Assembly (NCBI GenBank): GCA_019750095.1 | Contig: JAIEOW010000055.1 | Span: 1 to 64,000 of the forward strand | Source of the DNA: Phycisphaerales bacterium | Lineage (GTDB): Bacteria; Planctomycetota; Phycisphaerae; Phycisphaerales; UBA1924 | Direction: 5' to 3' | Length of the DNA: 64,000 nt | Shown: positions 42,992 through 51,381 of the stretch, one piece after another | Numbering within the stretch: position 1 is the first letter of the stretch | Layout of the letters: every line of letters begins with the position of its first letter | Notes under the pieces: model-generated | What the model was told of the DNA's origin: nothing | Database searches by the model: none | What the model saw: only the letters and a program-made list of their open reading frames with translations | Position numbers and translations under genes: made by a program

Positions 42992-44413
42992 ATGCCATGT
43001 TTCCATTTGAGCGCACGTCAGGTTTTGGCCGGGCTCGCCTGCTCGTCGATCGGTGCCGCGGCAATCGCCCAGCAGCCGAGCGTGCCGGGCTATCGACTCG
43101 TCTGGACGGAGGAGTTCTCCGGATCCACGGTCAGCCCGACGCGCTGGAACTTTGAGAACGTCGCCTGGCCGTACAACGGCGAGGCCCAGTTCTACCTCCC
43201 GCAGAATGCTTCGGCCAGCGGCGGGTTGCTCCGGATCCGCGCCGAGCGACAGACCTTTGGCGGTCGCCAGTACACATCCGCCCGGATCAACACCGACAAC
43301 AAGTTCGAGCAGCAGTTCGGTCGTTTCGAGGCCCGCATGAAGGTTCCCGCCGGCCGCGGCTACTGGCCCGCGTTCTGGCTCCTGCCCGCCAGCGGAGCGT
43401 GGCCGCCCGAGATCGACGTCATGGAGATCCTCGGCCATCAGACCAGCACGGTCTACATGACCCAGCACTTTGGCCCCACCAGCGCACCCGCGAACAACGG
43501 CGGCAGTTTCACCGGCCCCGACTTTGCCGCGGACTTCCACGACTTTGCCGTCGAATGGTCGCCATCCAGGATCGATTGGTTCGTTGACGGCGTGCTCCGG
43601 TTCAGCACCACCACCAATGTGCCGCAAGAGCCGATGTACGTCGTGCTCAACCTCGCCGTGGGCGGTTTCTGGCCCGGCTATCCCGACGCGTCCACCGTCT
43701 TCCCGCAGAACATGCTCGTCGACTGGGTGCGCGTTTACTCACGCGATGAGCCGCTGGCGAATCCCAGCTTCGAGACGCTCAACGCGAGCGCACCCGCCTC
43801 CTGGCAGCTCTTCGGCAATGCCCAGTCCTCAACGACTGGCGCCACCACCGGCACGCGCAGCGTCCGCGCCTTCGGCGTCGGTGGTGCGGGTCCGCACTAT
43901 TCCGGCGCGTTTCAAAGTCTTCCCGCTTCGCCGGGCCAGGTCTGGCGAGCGACGGCGAATCTCCGCCACCTCGCGTCGGATCGCCTCGCTGGGGCGAGCT
44001 TCGTCGACTTGAAGATCGAGTGGTACAACCGATCGAATCAGCTCATCCTCGCCAATCTGGTGACCGCGCTCAACCCGTCATCTCCCACCGACACCACCGT
44101 CCCTGCGGTGGTTCAGGCCACCGCGCCGCCAAACACCGCGTCGGCGCGCATCGCGATTGTCTACGCCCAGCCGGGCGTCGGGTCCGGCTCGGTCTATGTT
44201 GACGATGCCACCTTCGGCTACATCTTTCCAGCCCAGACCACCGTCTGTGTCGCCGACGTGAACAACTCCGGCACGCTGGACATCGTTGACGTCTTCGAGT
44301 TTCTCAACGCCTGGTTTAGCGTTGCGCCGATCGCCGATTTCAATCGCTCGGGCGACATCACCGTGCAGGACATCTTTGATTTTCTGAACACCTGGTTCCA
44401 GGGCTGCCCATGA
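42992..44413 (+). CDS. secreted GH16 beta-glucanase with GC-type dockerin
   Basis: After a signal peptide (LAGLACSSIGAAAIAQ) comes a GH16 catalytic domain at about 30-250, with the active-site ExDxxE in PPEIDVMEILG (E140, D142, E145) and FWPGYPDASTVFPQ. A beta-sandwich domain at about 255-415 (NPSFETLNASAP, VYVDDATFGY) is probably a carbohydrate-binding module. Two GC-type dockerin repeats follow (CVADVNNSGTLDIVDVFEFL and ADFNRSGDITVQDIFDFL). GH16 members with this motif include laminarinases (endo-beta-1,3-glucanases). The start lies 8 bases after the GH1 stop and the stop overlaps the next gene. Confidence 0.92.
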   Translation: MPCFHLSARQVLAGLACSSIGAAAIAQQPSVPGYRLVWTEEFSGSTVSPTRWNFENVAWPYNGEAQFYLPQNASASGGLLRIRAERQTFGGRQYTSARINTDNKFEQQFGRFEARMKVPAGRGYWPAFWLLPASGAWPPEIDVMEILGHQTSTVYMTQHFGPTSAPANNGGSFTGPDFAADFHDFAVEWSPSRIDWFVDGVLRFSTTTNVPQEPMYVVLNLAVGGFWPGYPDASTVFPQNMLVDWVRVYSRDEPLANPSFETLNASAPASWQLFGNAQSSTTGATTGTRSVRAFGVGGAGPHYSGAFQSLPASPGQVWRATANLRHLASDRLAGASFVDLKIEWYNRSNQLILANLVTALNPSSPTDTTVPAVVQATAPPNTASARIAIVYAQPGVGSGSVYVDDATFGYIFPAQTTVCVADVNNSGTLDIVDVFEFLNAWFSVAPIADFNRSGDITVQDIFDFLNTWFQGCP

Positions 44414-46317
44414 TCATCCATCGCCTCGCCGCGTTCGTCCTCCCGGTTTTCCTCTGCGCTCTGTTCGCCTTCGCCGCGCCTCCCGCGGCCAAGACGCGAT
44501 ACCAGGTCGTCCGCGACGATGCCGGAATCTGGTGGTATCAGGCTCCCGATGGGACACGTTTCTTCTCCCTCGGCATCAACAACATCAGCCCCGAACCCTA
44601 CATGCCCCGTCCGGGCACCAAGTTCTACAACCCGGTGCCCACAGAGTTCAAGGGCGATCTCGCCGCATGGGGCAAGTGGGCGAGCGACCTGCTGCGCACC
44701 CACAACTTCAACACCGTCGGCGCCTGGAGCTCCGGGGCGATCCCCACCGGCAAAGGCATCGTCTCCACGCCCGTGCTCTATGTTGTTGAGCACGAGGGCA
44801 CGCGATGCCTCTCCCCGCTGCGCCCGGACTTTGAGCAGTTTGTCCGCGCCAACACACGCACCGCCATCGCCAAAATCCCCAAGGATGCCGACCTCCTGGG
44901 CGTCTTTCTCGACAACGAGATGCCCTGGTACGGCAAATCCGGCTGGGACGACATCGCCACCTACACCCTGCTCGAACAAGCACTCGAACTTCCCGCCAAG
45001 GACGATCGCCGAGTCGCGGCGATGAAGTTCCTCGCTTCACGCCACAGCAGTGTTGAGAGTTTCGCCAAGGCGTACGAAGTCGACATCAAGTCCTGGGACC
45101 AGATCACGGCTGAGTTGTTCAAGATGAACACCACCGCCGCGGCGATGCAAGACCGCACCGCCTTCACCGCAATGCTCGCCGAGAAGTTCTACGAGACCAC
45201 CACACGCATCGTCCGCGAGGAGCTCCCCGGCACGCTCATCCTCGGCACCCGCATCCCCGGCAACGCGCCTGATGCCGTCATCCGCGCCTGCGGCAAGTAC
45301 TGCGATGTCATGTCGCTGAACGAGTACCGCGCCGAGCCCTCCGCCAGCGAACACTCGCTCACCCGCTTCTGGCTCCTCGGCGGCAAGCCGATCATGCACA
45401 CCGAATACTCCTGGCGCGCCAAAGAGAACGCCAGCGGCAACCCCAACACCCGCGGCGCGGGTTCTGTCGTACAGACCCAGGCCGATCGCGGACGCAACTA
45501 CCAGTCCATCGTCTCCGACATCGCCACCGTCCCGTATGTGATCGGCTCGCACTGGTTTGAGTTCGCCGACCAGTCGCCCCAGGGGCGATTCGACGGCGAA
45601 GATTCCAACTACGGCGTCGTCAGTCTCAACAACAAGCCCTATGTCGAACTCCTCTCGGCTATGCGTGAGACCAACGCACGCGTCCACAAGCTCCACGGCG
45701 AGAGCAAACGCATCATGCCCACCGAGATGCCGAGGCCCAAGGGCGTCACCTTCGTTCCGGGTCAGCACCCCGGCCGACAGCCGAAGATGGACCTGCTCGC
45801 GCCATGGGTCCGTGAACCAGAAATCTGGGGCGGAGCAGAGTCCAAGATCAACTGGAGTCGCAAGGACTCGACGCTCGTCCTCGAGTATGACACCGGCAGC
45901 CAGTTCGGCGCGGGCATGAACATCTTCGGCCCAAAGTCCATGGCCATCACCCGCGGCCCCGGCAACGCGACCGATCTTGACGGCTACGCCACCGTCGTTC
46001 TGGATCTTGAAGCCCCCAAGGGCGTGCAGATGAACCTCGTCCTCGCCGAAGCCGGCGCGGCACATCCCGGTGCTGGCGCGTTCGACGTCTCCGCTGGCGA
46101 CGACGGCGAGGGCTTCATCTCCCTGCCCTTCTACGGCAAGGGCTCACGCGAGACCTACCGAATCCAGCTCACCGACCTCACCCGCCAGATGTTCTTCGGC
46201 AACCAGTCCGGCGCACTCCGCGTCGACATGCAGGCGATCCGCAACACCGGCCTGCAGTTCTCCGGCTCCCCACGCAAGGGGACTGTGATCGTCCACGCCT
46301 TCTATCTCGAACGCTGA
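44410..46317 (+). CDS. secreted clan-A glycoside hydrolase (agarase/GH158-like)
   Basis: The 635-residue enzyme has a signal peptide (FVLPVFLCALFAFA) and a TIM-barrel glycosidase of clan GH-A. The likely acid/base is E170 in GVFLDNEMPWYG and the nucleophile E332 in GKPIMHTEYSWRAKE. Sequence style (FFSLGINNIS, RTHNFNTVGAWSS, GSHWFEFADQ) resembles beta-agarase-like families (GH50/GH86) and the related GH158 endo-beta-1,3-glucanases; the locus context favours a beta-glucan. The C-terminal about 150 residues look like a beta-sandwich (LDGYATVVLDLEAPKGV). The start overlaps the GH16 stop (ATGA). Confidence 0.82.
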   Translation: MIIHRLAAFVLPVFLCALFAFAAPPAAKTRYQVVRDDAGIWWYQAPDGTRFFSLGINNISPEPYMPRPGTKFYNPVPTEFKGDLAAWGKWASDLLRTHNFNTVGAWSSGAIPTGKGIVSTPVLYVVEHEGTRCLSPLRPDFEQFVRANTRTAIAKIPKDADLLGVFLDNEMPWYGKSGWDDIATYTLLEQALELPAKDDRRVAAMKFLASRHSSVESFAKAYEVDIKSWDQITAELFKMNTTAAAMQDRTAFTAMLAEKFYETTTRIVREELPGTLILGTRIPGNAPDAVIRACGKYCDVMSLNEYRAEPSASEHSLTRFWLLGGKPIMHTEYSWRAKENASGNPNTRGAGSVVQTQADRGRNYQSIVSDIATVPYVIGSHWFEFADQSPQGRFDGEDSNYGVVSLNNKPYVELLSAMRETNARVHKLHGESKRIMPTEMPRPKGVTFVPGQHPGRQPKMDLLAPWVREPEIWGGAESKINWSRKDSTLVLEYDTGSQFGAGMNIFGPKSMAITRGPGNATDLDGYATVVLDLEAPKGVQMNLVLAEAGAAHPGAGAFDVSAGDDGEGFISLPFYGKGSRETYRIQLTDLTRQMFFGNQSGALRVDMQAIRNTGLQFSGSPRKGTVIVHAFYLER

Positions 46318-46368
46318 CTCATCCCCCGGCAGGCGACGGCAAACCCAGTCCGTCGCCGAGCCCCGCAA

Positions 46369-46441
46369 TACACCCGAGAGGACTCGAACCTCTAACCCTC
46401 GGTTCCGAAGACCGATGCTCTATCCATTGAGCTACGGGTGC
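46369..46441 (-). tRNA. tRNA-Arg (anticodon TCG)
   Basis: Reading leftwards, GCACCCG at the 5' end pairs with CGGGTGT at the 3' end, with a G-U closing pair. The D loop GTAGCTCAATGGATAGAGC, anticodon stem TCGGT/ACCGA around CTTCGGA, and T arm with GGTTCGAGTCC are all present. Anticodon UCG reads CGA. The discriminator is A and CCA is not encoded. Confidence 0.93.
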
Positions 46442-46524
46442 GAACGCCCAACTGTACGCGGGCAACCGGCGCTCCGGGCGACTCGGGAACTGGGCGTTCA
46501 GAAATCCCGAGGTACACTCCAAGC

Positions 46525-46764
46525 ATGTTCGACGCGATCTTCTCGCGTGAGTTCTGGATGGTCCGGGGTGAGGCGATGCGGCGCTTCCACTCTCGGTGGC
46601 TCACTCGTGCCGTGCAGCACGGCGTACGCCCGCCGCGCATCCCCGTCCGCAAAGTGACCGAAGACGGTAAAGGCGGCTGGGACGCGCTCATGTCCACGCC
46701 CGAAGGCCGTGCCTGGGCCGAGGAGTTCTGGCAGGGCGCTTTTGAACATCCGGATTCCAAATAG
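46525..46764 (+). CDS. small conserved-type hypothetical protein
   Basis: The 79-residue frame from 46525 begins MFDAIFSREFWMVRGEAMRR and ends GRAWAEEFWQGAFEHPDSK. It is rich in aromatic and basic residues with no known motif. Upstream in-frame codons run into the tRNA gene, so the longer start at 46438 was rejected. The function is unknown. Confidence 0.55.
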   Translation: MFDAIFSREFWMVRGEAMRRFHSRWLTRAVQHGVRPPRIPVRKVTEDGKGGWDALMSTPEGRAWAEEFWQGAFEHPDSK

Positions 46765-47170
46765 CGGGTCAATGGCATTTCCCGATCTGCGATCGTTGCG
46801 AACACTCGTCGGTTTCCGATTGCGTGGCCTTGGACGGCGACGCCGTCGAGGTGAAGAGTCGGGGGTCGCCGCGACCGCGGCACCCCCGCGATCTGCTGCG
46901 AGCAATCGCTGCACCACGTATGTGGTGCAGGGAGGTGGGCGCAGTTGATCACGCCAGTCCTTGCGTTTTGCTACCCGCGATGCAAAGACACCGGCACCGC
47001 TGTCGCGGTGCATGAAAATGACAATCTCGCATGCCGGGGGTGCCGCTGTCGCGGCAACCGCCCGGCTATTCACCAGGAGGGCTGCGCCCTCGGTGAGCGA
47101 GTTCTTCGATCCCCCGATCGAAGTAACCCGTGCCGCACCCGCGCTGCTCCGCGACGATACCATCTCCCGC
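46765..47170. other. gap with several hairpin repeats
   Basis: There is no convincing gene in these 406 bases. The gap holds CTGCACCAC/GTGGTGCAG (9-bp stem, 46909-46930), and two related hairpins that share the loop CTGTCG: GCACCG/CGGTGC at 46994-47011 and TGCCG/CGGCA at 47041-47056. A GCGACCGCGGCACC-like sequence near 46870 may be a third member. The pattern suggests a local REP-like family. Confidence 0.55.
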
Positions 47171-48061
47171 ATGTCCGTCCTGACGCACATCCTCGCCCAA
47201 GCTGGCGGCCCGCAGTTGCAGCAGTACATCCACCTGTTTGTGGTTGTGCTGATCATGCTCTCGTCGGTCTTCGGCTGGCTCTTCAAACGCATGAAGGAGC
47301 AGCGGGAGAAACGCGAGGCCGACGCTCTCCGCCGGCGTCTGCAGGAAGAGACCCTCCGCACCGGCCGCCCCATGTCGGCGTCGATGAGCGCCCCGCCCAC
47401 CGCCTCACCCTCCAGCACCCTGCAACCCTCGATCGAAGATGAGGCCAAACGCAAGCTCGCCGAACTCGCCGCCCGTCGTCGGCGCGAGCTCGCCGAGATG
47501 ATGAAGCAGTCCGGCGGCGGCGGTGGGGGGGCAGGTAGTGGGGCGGGCACTCCCGCGGCCCCAGCCGGCACGCCGGGATCTTCGTGGTCGGCCCGTCCGG
47601 CAAACACGGCTTCCGCGCCAACCTCACGCACCGCGCCCCCGACGGCTCAGCCGATGAATCGGCCTAAGCCGGCCGATCGATTGGGCAAGGCCCTTCGGCC
47701 TCAGTCGATCGAGCAGCAACAACGCACCCAGCGCGAGCGCGTGGCCAACGACAAGGCCGATCGCGATGCCGCCGTTCGCCAGGGTGCCAAGCAGCAGGAA
47801 CTCGCTCGGCGTCAAAAAGAAGAGGCCCGAGAGCGGGCCGAGCGCGAACGCGAACGACGCGAGGCCGACGAAGTCCCGCACATGCGTCGCGACGCCGTGG
47901 ACCCCTCGCAGGCCGAAACGCCCGCCATGGCCCGCATGGCCGCCGCGGCCAAGGCCGCCGCCGGAATCTCCGCTGGCTCGGATTGGCGCCGGGCCATCGT
48001 CATGGCCGAGCTGCTGAATCGCCCCTTGGCGATGCGAGAGCCCGACGAACGAATGCTTTGA
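47171..48061 (+). CDS. membrane-anchored coiled-coil hypothetical protein
   Basis: Start at 47171 gives MSVLTHILAQAGGPQLQQYI, followed by one membrane segment (IHLFVVVLIMLSSVFGWLF, about 20-38) and a long charged, low-complexity region rich in A, R, E and Q. Coiled-coil stretches (KRKLAELAARRRRELAEMMK, QKEEARERAERERERREADE) flank a Gly/Pro/Ala/Ser linker. No catalytic motif was seen. The longer frame from 46961 reads through the repeat region and was rejected. Confidence 0.6.
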   Translation: MSVLTHILAQAGGPQLQQYIHLFVVVLIMLSSVFGWLFKRMKEQREKREADALRRRLQEETLRTGRPMSASMSAPPTASPSSTLQPSIEDEAKRKLAELAARRRRELAEMMKQSGGGGGGAGSGAGTPAAPAGTPGSSWSARPANTASAPTSRTAPPTAQPMNRPKPADRLGKALRPQSIEQQQRTQRERVANDKADRDAAVRQGAKQQELARRQKEEARERAERERERREADEVPHMRRDAVDPSQAETPAMARMAAAAKAAAGISAGSDWRRAIVMAELLNRPLAMREPDERML

Positions 48062-48075
48062 GAATCCTCTGCATT

Positions 48076-48144
48076 TGGTGGCACCGGCGTCCCGCCTGTG
48101 TCCGCGATCCCGGACAGATCAAAGGCCAGACGCCTGTGCCACCA
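48076..48144. repeat. paired REP-like repeat
   Basis: The 48076-48099 segment is the reverse complement of the 24-bp repeat with one change. 48129-48144 is the direct orientation (GACGCCTGTGCCACCA). Together they can form a long hairpin, giving a paired-element structure like BIMEs in enterobacteria. Confidence 0.82.
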
Positions 48145-48294
48145 GATCCAAGACTTTGCGATTCGCCCGCCAGCGAACCGGTATTCGTCGACCAGACTCG
48201 TTGATCAACCCCGGCTACCGTTCTGCCCCCACGCATGGCGGGCATGTATCCGTCAGGCGTCCCGGTCGAGCTTTTCCCTTTGAAGGATGCACTC

Positions 48295-49188
48295 ATGCAG
48301 TCGCGCGCTTCGGTGTTGGGCGGTCTGATCGGACTGACCCTTGGCCTTTCGCTCATCGCTCCGGCGCTCGCCGAGCCACCGGCCGGTGACAAGCCCGCCG
48401 CGACCACGGCATCTCCCCAGACCCCGCCGCCGGCCGCCGAACCCAAGGAAGAAATGAAGCCCAAATCTCTCCCCGTGCCCTCCGACCTCCCCGTCATCGA
48501 AAAGAAAGAACTCGAAGGCGGCCTGATCATCGAAGACCTCAAGATCGGCGGCGGCATGGAAGTGCGCCCCGGCGCATCGGTCTACGCCCACTACCACGGC
48601 ATGCTTAAGAGCGACCTCACCAAGGTCTTTGACTCCTCCTACGAGCGCGGCGAGCCCGCCGCCTTCCCGCTCAATGGCGTCATCCAGGGTTGGCAGAAGG
48701 GCGTCCCCGGGATGAAGATCGGCGGCATCCGCCGACTGACCATTCCCGCCGCCATGGGCTATGGCGAGCGCGGCGCGGGCGAGAAGATTCCGCCAAACTC
48801 CGACCTGGTGTTCATCGTCGAAGTCGTCGACGCGGTCGCGTTTGAAGAAATCACCGAGGGCATCGGCGAAGCCGTTGGCTCCCGCGCCATCGTCGTCACC
48901 GCTTTCAGCATGAAGGATGCCGAAGGCAAGGAAATCGACAGCGCGACCAAAGAAAACCCCTTTATCTGGGTGCCCGGCGAGAACAACGGCATCACCAGCG
49001 GCATCGAGGGGATGAAAGTCGGCGGCAAGCGGAAGATCCGCATTCCCGCCCAGTTCAACGTCACCCCGCCCAACGCCCCGAACCCCAAGAACCGCCCGAG
49101 CAACATCGCCGTCGATGTCGAGATCGAGATTCTGAACGTCAAGAATCTTGTTCCCCCGACCCCCCCGACCGGCGCGCCAAAGAAGTAA
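48295..49188 (+). CDS. exported FKBP-type peptidyl-prolyl isomerase
   Basis: From the start at 48295 (GAAGGA upstream) the protein begins with a signal peptide (LGGLIGLTLGLSLIAPALA). After a Pro/Ala-rich spacer there is an FKBP domain (GASVYAHYHGML, VFDSSYERGEPAAFPLNG, VIQGWQKGVPGMKIGG and IPPNSDLVFIVEVVD). A second FKBP-like repeat follows (GITSGIEGMKVGGKRKIRIP, with VDVEIEILNV). It would catalyse proline isomerisation in periplasmic protein folding. Confidence 0.9.
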   Translation: MQSRASVLGGLIGLTLGLSLIAPALAEPPAGDKPAATTASPQTPPPAAEPKEEMKPKSLPVPSDLPVIEKKELEGGLIIEDLKIGGGMEVRPGASVYAHYHGMLKSDLTKVFDSSYERGEPAAFPLNGVIQGWQKGVPGMKIGGIRRLTIPAAMGYGERGAGEKIPPNSDLVFIVEVVDAVAFEEITEGIGEAVGSRAIVVTAFSMKDAEGKEIDSATKENPFIWVPGENNGITSGIEGMKVGGKRKIRIPAQFNVTPPNAPNPKNRPSNIAVDVEIEILNVKNLVPPTPPTGAPKK

Positions 49189-49232
49189 CCGATCGCTGAC
49201 CTTTGGGCGTTCAAATCAAGCTCTCGCACCCC

Positions 49233-49257
49233 ACAACGGGCCTTTCCGGCCCGTTGT
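49233..49257 (+). terminator. hairpin after the FKBP gene
   Basis: ACAACGGGCC pairs with GGCCCGTTGT around TTTCC (10-bp stem). The downstream T-tract is weak (GTCATTT), so termination may be partial. Confidence 0.65.
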
Positions 49258-49362
49258 GTCATTTCGGAGACAGATCGCCGCCCACGGCGCAGGCATCGCG
49301 AAATCCACTCGTATTCTCCGATATCCCAACCAGTTTGTTTCGCTCTCACACGGAGGCCGCCC

Positions 49363-50514
49363 GTGGTCAAAGCACGCTCTCAGACAACCCTATTGGCCAT
49401 GGCCGTCGCGCTTGGTGTGTCGGCCGCGCCGGTCTTCGCCCAAGGCGGCGGCTCCGGCGGGATCCAGACCATCCCGGACGTCTCCAAGCCCGAACGCACT
49501 CCGCCCGCGCCCACCCCTGGCGGCCTGATCGACCTCCGCCCAAAGTTCCGCGCCGGACAGACGATTCGCTACGTCTTCCAGCAGACCGCCCAAAACAAAG
49601 TCCGCGGCCCCGACAAAGACGATGACACCCTGAACACCGATTCCGAACTCTCGCAGCGCATCGCGTTGGTCATGCGCACTACGCGCGCCGATCGCGATGG
49701 CACCACCATCGAACTCGTCTACGAATCCGTGCGCGTCACCTACAAGGCCGGCGATGAGGAAGCAGTCTTCGACAGCAGCAAGCCAAAGACCCCTCCAGCA
49801 CCCGCCCCAGGAACCACGCCGCCCGTCAAACCCACGCCCTCGGCTCCTGCCAAGTCTCCAGGCGCACCAAGCCAGCCCGGCACACCACCCGAGCCCGCGC
49901 CGGTCGATTCCCTCGCCGCACTCGATCTTGATGCCATGCTCGAAACCATGCTCCGTCCGATGGTCGGCTCAAAGGTCACGGTCGAACTCGACGCTTCCGG
50001 CGCGATCACCAAGGTCTCTGGCGGCCAGGCCCCCGGCGGCGCACTCGGCCCGACCGGTGCGCTGCCCGGCCTGGGCGGCGCGGGCTTCCTGCCCGATCCC
50101 AAGCAACTCGCCGACTGGCTTGTCAATGGTGCCGCCGGGTCCACCGGCATGGTTCGTGTCGGCCAGACCTGGACCAACGCCGACGCACTTGGCAACACGC
50201 CTGTCGGCCCGATGCGCATGCGCACCACCCACACCCTGCGCAGCGCGCTCAATGGCGTCGCCCAGGTCTCCTTCACCGGCGGCATTGAGGGCGGCGGGTC
50301 CGACGCCGGTGCACCGATGGGCGTCCAACTCAAGGACGCTGGATACACCGGCACCTATCAATGGGACACCCGCGAGGGTGCGCTCGCCGGCATGCAGGCC
50401 GACATGCGTGTGGACATGCAGGGCGGGGCCAATCTGCTCAATCTCCGCATGAACTCTCAGACCCAGGTCCGTGTTTCAAGGGTGGATCAATCCGGACCGC
50501 CGCGGCGCGATTGA
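49363..50514 (+). CDS. secreted DUF6263-like protein, paralogue 1
   Basis: Start GTG at 49363 yields a signal peptide (AMAVALGVSAAPVFAQ). The mature protein shares a pattern with the genes at 51382 and 52579: IDLRPKFRAGQTIRYVFQQT at the start, a hydrophilic Pro/Ala linker, then TGTYQWDTREGALAGM near the end. The pattern is close to the secreted family named DUF6263. The function is unknown. It is the first of three such genes. Confidence 0.75.
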   Translation: MVKARSQTTLLAMAVALGVSAAPVFAQGGGSGGIQTIPDVSKPERTPPAPTPGGLIDLRPKFRAGQTIRYVFQQTAQNKVRGPDKDDDTLNTDSELSQRIALVMRTTRADRDGTTIELVYESVRVTYKAGDEEAVFDSSKPKTPPAPAPGTTPPVKPTPSAPAKSPGAPSQPGTPPEPAPVDSLAALDLDAMLETMLRPMVGSKVTVELDASGAITKVSGGQAPGGALGPTGALPGLGGAGFLPDPKQLADWLVNGAAGSTGMVRVGQTWTNADALGNTPVGPMRMRTTHTLRSALNGVAQVSFTGGIEGGGSDAGAPMGVQLKDAGYTGTYQWDTREGALAGMQADMRVDMQGGANLLNLRMNSQTQVRVSRVDQSGPPRRD

Positions 50515-50530
50515 CCCAGTACCATTCGAC

Positions 50531-51208
50531 ATGACCGATCGTGTGATGGGCGACGCGCAGAGCGTCCCGGCCGAGCCGCCGGCGGTGCTCAATGCGCGAC
50601 GAGCGTTTGTCACGCCCCTCGCCACCCTCAGCAGCCCGCACGTTGACATTGCCTCGGCCCGCCGCAGAGAGGTCTCTCTCCCTGATCTCGATGCGCTCGA
50701 ACGCGAAGTGCATCTCATCCGCGAGGCGATTTAGCCCGGCGCCCGCGGCCTGCACGTCACCGGCAACTGGTCCGTGGGCCAGATCCTGCACCATCTCACA
50801 CGCACGATGGTCGGCTCCATCGATGGCTTCGGTCAGGTATCCACGCATCGCGTTCAGTCCCCGCGCCCGTTTCGTGATGCTCCGATCCTCGGGCGCGTGC
50901 TCCGCAGGATCGATCGTCAGGACGCCGAGGCGATGCGCACGCTCGATCGTCGGCGTCTGCTCATCGATGCGCTCTCGCCAAACGCCCCGAGCATCGCGCA
51001 TCCCGAGCAACTCACCCCCTTTGCCCAGGTCTGGACAGCCGACGCCGCCGCGTGGCTCCTCGCGGCGATCGCCCGTCTTCGTTCTGGTGCGCCGATGCAC
51101 CACGACAGTCCCACCATCGGGCCCATGACCCACGATCAGTGGCTCGCGTTTCACCTGCGGCATGCCCAATGGCACCTTGCCTTTGTCCACTTTGGACCGG
51201 GAATCTGA
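50531..51208 (+). pseudogene. DUF1569 (DinB-like) gene with in-frame TAG
   Basis: Two open stretches in the same frame, 50531-50731 and 50735-51208, are separated only by TAG at 50732-50734. Before it the product reads FVTPLATLSSPHVD and EREVHLIREAI. After it GNWSVGQILHHLTRTMVGSI and HLRHAQWHLAFVHFGP match the DUF1569 family end. The join aligns without insertion, so the frame is intact apart from one nonsense codon. It could be a pseudogene, a sequencing error or readthrough. Confidence 0.7.
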
Positions 51209-51381
51209 TCACCAAACTCCGGGGGTCTCCCGGCAAGGTCGGCAGAGTTCCAAACCCGCGGCACCCAATCGCCAGTTTGCCGGTAGAACATCTGCGGGTC
51301 GCCCGATGCTCACGCGATCACGGTGCGTTCTCCCCGCGTCCGATAATCGTCGGTCGTCGTCGTCTCACGCCTGGAGTCTTC

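Noticed and set aside
46438-46524. longer start for the small hypothetical gene
   Set aside because: The extension overlaps the tRNA-Arg gene on the opposite strand and has no sequence support.
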